DNA of 64,000 nucleotides from PALSA-612 sp963711315 (GTDB lineage Bacteria; Actinomycetota; Thermoleophilia; Gaiellales; Gaiellaceae): assembly GCA_963711315.1 (NCBI GenBank), contig CAVQDQ010000005.1, forward strand, positions 186,001 through 250,000, read 5' to 3'. Of the stretch, positions 16,416 to 24,700 are shown one piece after another (positions within the stretch are counted from its first letter, which is position 1; each line of letters begins with the position of its first letter). The position numbers and the translations under genes are program-made. Under the pieces are notes generated by a model. The model ran no database searches and was not told where the DNA came from. It worked only from the letters and a program-made list of their open reading frames with translations.

Positions 16416-17533
16416 CCGATCCGCAGGCGGTGCTGGACGCCGTCGCGGCGCAGACCGGCGCCATCTCGGAGGTGAGCCGGTTCGTCCACGACCATCCTGA
16501 GCTCGGCCACGAGGAGCACGAGTGCTCCCGCTACCTCTGCGAGACGCTCGCCGCCGCCGGCCTGGAGGTCGAGCGAGGCGTGGCCGGCATGGACACGGCG
16601 TTCCGCGCGACGCTGCGCGGGTCCCGCCCAGGCCGGACGACCGGTTTCGTGTGCCTCTACGACGCTGTGGCGGCCGTACGGCCGGATGGGCGGACCGAAG
16701 CGGTCCACTCCTGCGGACACGGGCCGATCGCCGGCGCCGTCACCGGTGCGGCTCTCGCGCTCTCTCAGCTTCGCGACGGACTGGCGGGCTCCGTCGTCGT
16801 CATGGGCTGCCCGGCCGACGAGATCCACGCCCCGGGCACCATCGAGCGCGGAGGGGGCAAGGCGATCAGCGCCGCGGCAGGGCTCTGGGACGGCGTCGAC
16901 GCTGCGCTCTACGCGCACCCCGAGTTCATCGACACCGTTTCGCTCGAGTCGCGCTGGATGCGTCGTGCCACAGGGACGGTCGCCGGCACTCGGTCTCTCG
17001 GAACGGCCGATCAGCCGCCTTTGCATGCGGCCCTGGCAGCGCTCGAGGCGACGCGCTCGCTCGTCCCTGACGACGTCATGCTCGAGCGGCTCGAGTACGA
17101 AGGAGACGTCGAGGAAGAGACGGGACTCGTGCTCAAGGCCACTTTCTTGCTGTTCGGCGACGACAAGCAGGCGGTGGACCGGGGGCTGGCGAATGTGCAG
17201 GAGGCGCTGCCCGATGCGAGCTGGATCCTCGGCGGTCTCGTCGAAGCCGTGCGCCCTGACGAACGCGTTACGGCGGCGGTTGCGTCGGCGTTCCGGACGC
17301 TCGGTCGCGACTTCGTCGAGAGCCCACCGCGGCTTCCCTTCGCGACTGACTTCGGCAACATCTCGCAACGCTGCCCCGCCGCGCTGATCGGCGTCGGACG
17401 TCTGGGCGGCTGGGCGTTCCACACCGACGAGGGGGCGGCGCAGTTCGCGTCGCAGGACGGCGAGGAAGCGGCTGTGACGATCGCGCAGGTGCTCGCCCTC
17501 GCGGCTTTCGAGCTCTGCGAGCCGGCCGCCTAG
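16412..17533 (+). CDS. M20-family amidohydrolase/peptidase
   Basis: A 373-residue M20D-like metallohydrolase. HDHPELGHEEHECSRYL marks the N-terminus. The metal motif reads HSCGHGPIAGAV where HACGHD is usual, and GCPADE stands where PAEE is usual. The family cleaves amide bonds of N-acyl amino acids or p-aminobenzoyl-glutamate-like compounds. Fourth-position start overlap with the FAD subunit. In the B6 model it is a candidate for hydrolysing the N-acyl group left after ring opening. The Asp-to-Gly change in the metal motif means activity should not be taken for granted. Confidence 0.85.
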   Translation: MTDPQAVLDAVAAQTGAISEVSRFVHDHPELGHEEHECSRYLCETLAAAGLEVERGVAGMDTAFRATLRGSRPGRTTGFVCLYDAVAAVRPDGRTEAVHSCGHGPIAGAVTGAALALSQLRDGLAGSVVVMGCPADEIHAPGTIERGGGKAISAAAGLWDGVDAALYAHPEFIDTVSLESRWMRRATGTVAGTRSLGTADQPPLHAALAALEATRSLVPDDVMLERLEYEGDVEEETGLVLKATFLLFGDDKQAVDRGLANVQEALPDASWILGGLVEAVRPDERVTAAVASAFRTLGRDFVESPPRLPFATDFGNISQRCPAALIGVGRLGGWAFHTDEGAAQFASQDGEEAAVTIAQVLALAAFELCEPAA

Positions 17534-18069
17534 CCGCGCCGGAAGAGCCGCCGCCAGAGCGAGCGGAGAAGCAGGCGCAGGCCGCCGATCGGCTTCGCCT
17601 GCGGTGCCTGCTCCGCCGGGTCTTCCTCGGCGAGCATCGCCGCCAGACAGGCCGCGAACTGCCTCGTCAGCTCCTCGGCGACGCTGCCGAGCACCGGTCG
17701 GCCGTACTGGGCGACGGCTCCGCGGAGATCGAGCTCAGTGACGAGATCCACCCGTGTGCCGCCCTCCGTGGGCCGCAAGCTGGAGCGGATCGTCGCCTCT
17801 GCGCCGCCCTTGCCCTTGACCTCCTTCGCCTTCACGGCGAGCACAGCGACCCCGTCGGCCTCGGAAAGCTGCTCCTGCTTCACCTCGGAGCGGAACTGGA
17901 GCGAGATCGGCCCCAGCTTGACGGTCTGCAGCACCTCCCACGTCTGGTCGTCGATCGTCCGCTCGAGGTTCGCGCCCGGCATGCACGGCACGATGCGCGG
18001 AACGTCGGTGAGGAGCGCCCACGCAGCCTGCTGCGAGGCCTGTACGTCGAATCCGTTCTCGATCCGCAT
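17530..18069 (-). CDS. CoxG-like SRPBCC protein
   Basis: A 179-residue START/SRPBCC-fold protein of the carbon-monoxide-dehydrogenase subunit G type. It begins MRIENGFDVQASQQAAWALL, contains CMPGANLE near residue 33 and ends in a basic tail (RSLWRRLFRRG). CoxG proteins attach molybdenum hydroxylases to the membrane and hand electrons to quinone. The stop overlaps the stop of the M20 gene, so it converges on the operon rather than belonging to it, but a CoxG next to a molybdenum hydroxylase locus is a familiar arrangement and supports quinone as acceptor. Confidence 0.85.
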   Translation of the reverse strand: MRIENGFDVQASQQAAWALLTDVPRIVPCMPGANLERTIDDQTWEVLQTVKLGPISLQFRSEVKQEQLSEADGVAVLAVKAKEVKGKGGAEATIRSSLRPTEGGTRVDLVTELDLRGAVAQYGRPVLGSVAEELTRQFAACLAAMLAEEDPAEQAPQAKPIGGLRLLLRSLWRRLFRRG

Positions 18070-18137
18070 TCCGCGAATCTATCCACCGCGGCGACGCGAT
18101 CCGGCGAGATCGCCGGTTTCGCCTTCGAGACGTCGGG

Positions 18138-18890
18138 TTAGCCGATCGAGCCAGCCTTGACGATCGTCATGTTTGCCGTGAACGTCAAGCTCCCCGCGAA
18201 GCCGATGGTGCGAGTGGAGAATCCCAGCTGGCATGTCACCTGCGGCGTCGTCGGCTCCGTGGCGGTGTAGGCCCCGGTGAGAGCGAGCGACGATTCCCTG
18301 AAGAACGGCGCGGGCTGACCGGCGGTGACCACCGTTCCTCCATCCTCCAACGGCGTCGTTGCTCTGAACAGCGCCGGCTCGAAGTTGCCTGGGGGGGTCT
18401 TCCGAAGGAAGCACTCGAAGCGGGGCTCGCCGACGCCCCCGCCGGTCGTGTTGGGCGGAAGCGAGAATGCGCCATTCACTCGTCCGTTGACGGTGGCCGT
18501 GACCACGTATGAGCCGGCCGGGACCGACTCCTCCACGAGCGTGTGAAAAGTGCCCCAGACCTCATTTTCCACCGACGTCGTCGTCAACGCGGAGTCGGCG
18601 AACGCCTCGACGGTCGCGTTGGACCCCTCCGGCCCGGACGGGCCCGTCGCCCCCTGGTCGCCCGTCGGGCCCTGCTGATTCCAGCTCAGCCCGGTCTCGC
18701 TGTCCTTGCAGCTCTCTGTCGCGGTGTCGATCACGCGAAGGTCGCCGTTCTTGAGGCAGCTGTGGATCACGCCCTGGTCATCGGGAATGGTCGCGTAGGC
18801 GATCCCGGCAGCGAGCGGGAGGGCTACGAGCGCCAGCGTGACGATGGCCAGTCCACGGCAGCGGCCCCGGAGGCAGCGTCTCATCTTCAC
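18138..18890 (-). CDS. Secreted protein with short collagen-like segment
   Basis: A 250-residue exported protein. The signal peptide spans about residues 13-34 (LAIVTLALVALPLAAGIAYA). Next come a Cys-containing IPDDQGVIHSCLKNGDLRVI module and a short Gly-X-Y run GPTGDQGATGPSGPEGS. The remainder looks like a beta-rich domain that in this phylum often follows such collagen stubs. Function unknown; probably surface-exposed or released. No operon partner. Confidence 0.75.
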   Translation of the reverse strand: MKMRRCLRGRCRGLAIVTLALVALPLAAGIAYATIPDDQGVIHSCLKNGDLRVIDTATESCKDSETGLSWNQQGPTGDQGATGPSGPEGSNATVEAFADSALTTTSVENEVWGTFHTLVEESVPAGSYVVTATVNGRVNGAFSLPPNTTGGGVGEPRFECFLRKTPPGNFEPALFRATTPLEDGGTVVTAGQPAPFFRESSLALTGAYTATEPTTPQVTCQLGFSTRTIGFAGSLTFTANMTIVKAGSIG

Positions 18891-19039
18891 TCCTCTCGTC
18901 GAGGCGCTCTGGCCGGTCCGGCGCGAACGAGCGCCACTCTTGGCGCCTAGGTAACACGATCCCAGGCTCGCTCGCCAGCAGCGAGCTGTCCGGACGACTC
19001 ATGGGCGCTTCTGGCGGCGGGTGTCGCGTTGTTCATTGA

Positions 19040-19240
19040 TCCTCGAAGGCAACCGAGTGCCTCCAGCCTGACTTCCCCCTTGCGGCCCCGACGTATTACG
19101 ACGATCTCGGCCATCTGAGCAACGTGCCGGTCATCTACCTCGCGCTCGCTGTCATCGGCTTGCCGCTGGCTGCCGCGGCGGCGGGATGGCTCCTTGCAGG
19201 CCGCGAGCCGCGCGGCATCGCCAGGCCGGTTTTCGAATAG
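19040..19240 (+). pseudogene. Remnant of an FtsX-like ABC permease C-terminus
   Basis: An open frame without a start codon ends at TAG 19238-19240. It reads a last hydrophobic segment (VIYLALAVIGLPLAAAAAG) followed by GWLLAGREPRGIARPVFE, the kind of tail seen on actinobacterial FtsX/MacB-type permeases. Everything upstream of the last membrane segment is missing. The rest of 18891-19314 shows no gene. I read it as a decayed fragment left by a deletion. Confidence 0.45.
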
Positions 19241-19314
19241 TCGCGCGACGGCCGGCGGCGATGAATCTTTGGCCGCGATCGCGTCTACATTTCAGCTACG
19301 CCGCGGAGGCAGGG

Positions 19315-20680
19315 ATGACGACGAGAAGGGACGACGCACTGGGGAACGTGGACGATCTGCGGCGTTCGCTCGCCGGCTCTGTTCTCACACCGGCAGACGC
19401 GCAGTACGACACTGCGCGCCGCTCCTTCAACGCTCTCATCGATCGTCGGCCCGCACTGATCGTGCGCTGCCTCGACGCCGGCGATGTCGCCACCGCCTTC
19501 GATTTCGCGCGTGCGCACGAGTTGGAGGTCGCTGTTCGGGGAGGCGGTCACAATCCGGCTGGACACTGCGTCCTGGACGACGGGCTTGTGATCGACCTTT
19601 CGGCGATGCGCAGGGTCGACGTGGAGAAAGACAGGCGGACTGCGCACGCGCAGGGCGGCGCGACCTGGCTCGACTTCGATGCGGCTACCCAGGCCTTCGG
19701 GCTCGTCACACCCGGCGGAGTCGTCGGCTCCACCGGCGTAGCGGGCCTTACGCTCGGGCGGTGGAATCGGCCACCTGACCGCACAGCATGGTCTCACCTG
19801 CGACAACATCGTCGGCGCGGAGCTGGTCACTCCCAGCGGGTCGGTTGTCCACGCGAGCGCGGAGGAGAACGAGGAACTCCTCTGGGGACTTCGCGGCGGA
19901 GGCGGCAACTTCGGCGTGACGACGCGACTCGACTTCCGACTCCATCCGCTCGACCGCGTTGTGGGTGGCACTCTCGAGTTTCGAGGCGAGGGGGCCGGCG
20001 ATGTCCTCCGTCGCTTCCGAGACATTCTCTCCGGCCTCCCACGCCACCTCAGTTGTCAAGCGGTGATCTGGCTCGACGAATCCCGGACCCCGGCGGTTGT
20101 CGTCGTGCCTTGTTCGACGAACTCGGCCGGGGAACCTCCGGAGCTCCTCATGCTGCGCACTGGACCAGGACTCGTAAGCGACGGCGTACGAGCGCAGACG
20201 TTTCTAGAACAGCAGCTCTTGATCGACGCGCCGTACGGTGAGAACCGGCACTACTGGAAGGGTCACTTCGTGCGCGAGCTCCCTGACGAGCTGATCGACG
20301 AGCTGCTCCAGCGAATCGTCGCGTTCGGGCGGCCACCAAGTAGCGTCTTGATCGAGTCGCTCCACGGAGCACCAAAGGACGCCGACGCAGAGCTTGGCCC
20401 AATCACCTTCCGCCGAGCAGCGTTCAACGTGAGCGTGATGGCGGTCTGGACGGACCCCGCCGAGGACGCACAGCACATCGCATGGGCACGCGAGACTGCA
20501 GCCGCCATCGAGCCGTGGTCTCTCGGCGCTGGCTACGCCAACTACATGCAGGCCGACGAGCCGCTCGAGCGACTCCGGGCTGCGTTCGGAGACGAGGCGT
20601 TCGACCGTCTGCGGGCGCTGAAAACGCACTTCGATCCCACGAACGTGCTGCGGCGCAACCAGAACATTCCGCCGGGGTAG
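19315..20680 (+). pseudogene. FAD-linked (BBE-type) oxidase, one frame break
   Basis: About 454 residues once corrected. The N-terminal FAD domain reads LEVAVRGGGHNPAGHC, with the His that usually carries covalent FAD. At GGG 19756-19758 one extra G breaks the frame inside GVAGLTLG; the next frame continues GGIGHLTAQHGLTCDNIVG and ends NVLRRNQNIPPG, the normal BBE tail. ATG 19315 follows a GGAGG and is preferred over upstream codons. It probably oxidises an alcohol or sugar group on an unknown substrate. The break could be a sequencing error, because both halves are well preserved. Confidence 0.78.
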
Positions 20681-20740
20681 CACCGCCAGACTCTCGTCAG
20701 TCCCCGAGGACGATGGGAGGCTTGGCACGTTACGCTTGGC

Positions 20741-21613
20741 ATGAGCATGGCCGTCGTGGTGCGGCAGCAGAAGAGCTTGATCCTGATCCTGGCCCGGGCC
20801 GTCGCATCGAACCTCTCGATGGCCACCTCGGTGCACGACCCGACGGGGAGGATCGTCTTCTACAACCAGTCAGCGGAGGCCATCTTCGGCGTGAAGTTCG
20901 CTGAGACCGGCGAGCTGTCAGCCGCCGACTGGACCGCGCGCTTCTCGCCCGAGGAGGCCGATGGGACGGCGATTCCGCTCGAGGAGCTCCCGGTGGGGGT
21001 TGCCCTCACGGAACGCAGGCCGGCCCACAGAACCGTGCACTTCACGCGTCCAGACAGGGCTCGCTACGCAGCTGCGGTGACCGCTTTCCCGTTGATGGGA
21101 CGCGAGGAAGAGCTGTTCGGAGCGGTGAGAATCTTCTGGGACGAGGCGGTGGTCTTGCCTCGAGCGCCCGCATCCGGAAGGCGGCCCGAGGACGCCGCAC
21201 TTGAAGAGCGCGCGACACGCCACCGGCAGCAGATAGCTCTCGTCCTGATCCTGGCGCGCGAGTTCGCGTCCAACCTCGCCGCACCCATCTACGTCGCTGA
21301 TGCCGACGGCACGCTCGTCTACTTCAACGAGGCGGCCGAGAGGATTGGTGGCCGGTCGTTCGCGGAGGCGGGGAAGCTGTCGATACGCCAATGGTCGGGG
21401 CTGCTCAGGCCGCGGAGCGTCCACGGTACGCCCCTCCAGCATGTGGAGATGCCCGGTGGCATCGCTCTCAATGAGCGCCGTCCCACTCATGCGCGGATGC
21501 GGATCGCCGGCCTCGACGGCGTCGAGCGGGGGGTCGCCACGACGGCGTTCCCGCTGTTCGGGCCGGACGGGGCGTTCCACGGAATCATGGTCATCTTCTG
21601 GGAACAGGAGTAG
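20741..21613 (+). CDS. Tandem PAS-domain sensor without output domain
   Basis: A 290-residue cytoplasmic protein made of two halves that resemble each other. Each begins with a short helix (LILILARAVASNL, LVLILAREFASNL), continues with a PAS core (GRIVFYNQSAEAIFG, GTLVYFNEAAERIGG) and ends in a strand with IFWDE or IFWEQE. No kinase, cyclase or DNA-binding part is present, so it must act through a partner. ATG 20741 is used; ATG 20747 is equally possible. No operon neighbour. Confidence 0.8.
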   Translation: MSMAVVVRQQKSLILILARAVASNLSMATSVHDPTGRIVFYNQSAEAIFGVKFAETGELSAADWTARFSPEEADGTAIPLEELPVGVALTERRPAHRTVHFTRPDRARYAAAVTAFPLMGREEELFGAVRIFWDEAVVLPRAPASGRRPEDAALEERATRHRQQIALVLILAREFASNLAAPIYVADADGTLVYFNEAAERIGGRSFAEAGKLSIRQWSGLLRPRSVHGTPLQHVEMPGGIALNERRPTHARMRIAGLDGVERGVATTAFPLFGPDGAFHGIMVIFWEQE

Positions 21614-21704
21614 TGATCGGCCGTGCGGCTGAAGATCTAGCGGCGAGTTCCTCGCGAAGCTGATTGTCCCTGTCAGTCAGGAATCAACCGTCTAGCTGGA
21701 AGTC

Positions 21705-24700
21705 TCACCCGACCGGGGTGTTCATGTCCGCCTGGATCTCGGCCAGCGTCAGTGCCCTGCTGTAGATGCGGACGTCGTCGATGCGACCGTTGAGATTGAA
21801 GTTGTTGGAACCCGGGCGCCGGCCGATCTGGACGTTGGCAGACGAGTTCTGCTGAGCCGAGGTGACCGTGCCCAGCAGTGTGCCGTCGTCCAGCTGGCCG
21901 TTCAGATACACGTGCAGCTGGGACGTGGCAGCGTTGTAGACCCCCGTCACGTGGTACCAGGTGTTGGCCTGCAGCGTGGTCGCCCCGTAGCGGAACATGT
22001 CGCCGCCGGAGCTGTTCGTGAGCTTGAAGCCGATCGTGCGCGGCCCGCGGTCGACCGTCGTGTCCAGCTGATAGCCGATCTTGGAGCTCGTGCGCTTGGA
22101 GACGATCGCCGCGTCGTCGCGGGGGAACGTCGCCGAATTGACCCACGCACTGACGGTCATGCTCCCCGTCAACCGCAGCAGCAGCGGATTCCCCAGCTCC
22201 ACGAAGTCGTTGACGCCATCCAGCAGCACCGCACCCGCGTTTCGGCCCGTGCCCCAGGTGGCCCCGTTCGTCAACGTGCCCGTCAGCCCATTCCCCGACG
22301 CATCGGCAGCCGTCGTCCCCGATCCCTCGTTGAATGCGTAGGCGGCGACGAAGCCTGATGTCGAGGCCGGCGTCGTCGCCGTTGCAGTCCCCGAGTAGGG
22401 GCCGAGGTTGCCCGCTGCGTCGACGGCGCGCACGCGATAGGAGTAGCTCGTCGAGGCGCTTCTCCCCGCATCCGAGAACGTCGTCCCCGTGGGCTGGGCG
22501 ATCTCCGCGAAGCCCGAGCAGCCCGAACCCTGGCAGCGCTCCAGGCGGTAGCCGGTGACGGCCACGTTGTCGGTCGCGGCCGACCAAGAGAGGTCGATCT
22601 GTGTCGAGCTCGCCGCGGTCGCAGTCAAGTTGCTCGGTGCCGTCGGCGGTGTCTGATCGCCGGTGCCTCCGGCGACCGGAGTGTTCATATCCGCCTGGAT
22701 CTCGGCCAGCGTCAGTGCCCTGCTGTAGATGCGGACGTCGTCGATGCGACCGTTGGTGTTGTAGCTATTGCCCGTCGGACGCCGGCCGATGTTGACGTTG
22801 GCAGACGAGTTCTGTTGCGTCGAGGTGACCGTGCCCAGCAGCGTCCCGTCGTTCAGCTGGCCGTTCAGATACACGTGCAGCTCCGACGTCTGAGCGTTGT
22901 AGACCCCCGTCACGTGGTACCAGGTGTTGGCCTGCAACGTGGTCGCCCCGTAGCGGAACATGGCGCCGCCCGCGCTGTTCGTGAGCTTGAAGCCGATCGT
23001 GCGCGGCCCGCGATCGACCGTCGTGTCCAGCTGATAGCCGACCTCGCCGCTCGCACGCTTGGAGACGATCGCCGCATCATCAAACGGGAACGCCGCCGAG
23101 TTGACCCACGCGCTGACGGTCATGCTCCCCGTCAACTGCAGCAGTGCCGGATTGCCCAGCTCGACGAAGTCGTCGACGCCGTCCAACGACACCGCACCCG
23201 CGTTGCGGCCCGTGCCCCAGGTCGCCCCGTTCGTCAGCGTCCCCGTTAGCCCGTTCCCCGACGCATCCGCGGCCGTCGTCCCCGACCCTTCGTTGAACGC
23301 GTAGGCGGCAATCGCCGGTGGCGCCGCGCTCGCCTGGAAGGTGGCGACGTAGCTCCGATCGGACGCTGGTACGACGATCGTGTGCGTTTGCGCCCCGCCG
23401 TCCGACCATGACCCGAACGTGTACGACGTCCCGCCCGAGGCCTGGTTGCGGGCCTCGACCGTGTGGTTGAAGCCGATCAGCGTGTCGTAGACGAACGGTG
23501 TCGTCTTGGCGATGCCGTCCAGATACAGGGTAAGGCCCGCCGGTGCCGTGCTGAAGGAGAGATTTACCTTGCGTGGGTAGATCAGCACCGATCGAGTGTC
23601 GGTCAGACCGGTCGAGTCCGTGACGGTGAGCGAGATCCGGTAGCGGGTGTTGCCGCTGAAGTCGTGACCGCTGGTCGGGATCGTGAAAGTGCCGCTCTTG
23701 ACGCCTGTCTGTGCCGCGCCGGGGTGGACGTGGCCTTCGTGCAGGAAGTCGACCGTCCAGGTGAATGCCGACGCGGGCAGCGTCCCGACGTCAGGATCGG
23801 TGCCGTCCCCCGAATAGGAGATCACGTCACCCGCAACGAAGAAACTGCCGTCCTGCGGCGACAGGATGGTCGCCGTCGGCGGGCTGCCGACGCTGATCGA
23901 GATCGGTGTCGAAAACGTCGTGTTCACACCGTCCGAGACCGAGAGCCGCGCCGAGTACTGACCCGGCTGCGAGTACGTGTGGCTCGGGTTTGCCGCGGTC
24001 GACGTGCCACCGTCCCCGAACGTCCAGGAGTAGGTGAGCGTCTGGCCCTCGGGATCCGAAGAACCCGCGCTCGAGAAGCTGACGGCAAGCGGCGCCGGCC
24101 CGGCGGTCGGATTCGCTGACGCGACCGCGATCGGCGCCAGGTTGCCGCTCAAGAAACGAATCCGGCGGATCTTGCTCAGGCCGAAGGTACCGCTGGTGTC
24201 GGAGTAGCCGAGATCGATGTAGTACAGCGCTCCGTCGGGCCCCTCCGTGAGGTACACGACGTCGCCGTAGGGGCCGTCGGGGGAGCCGTCCAGCGGTTCG
24301 AAGTTGAAGACGCCGTTGACGTTCCCGCTCGCATCGAACGTCAACCGCTTGATCCAGTTCTGCGCGTAGTCGGCAAAGAAATAGCTGCCCTGGTAGCTAC
24401 TCGGGAACTGCGTCCCGTGGTAGACGAAGCCACCCGTGATCGACGCATCACGACCGTTGTGTGGGTACGAATAGAGCGGGCTCTTGCACGGGCTGGCGCA
24501 CGGGCCTTCGTTGTTCGGCCAGCCGTAGTTGGCGCCCGCCGCGCCGAGGTTGACCTCCTCCCTCGCGGTAGCGGGGTCGTTGCCTCCGACGTCGCCGACA
24601 TAGAACCTGCCAGTCGGCGCGTCGTAATAGGCGCGGAAGGGGTTGCGCAGGCCGAGCGCCCAGATCGAGTCGACGTTCGGCCCGCTGCCGTCGAAGAACG

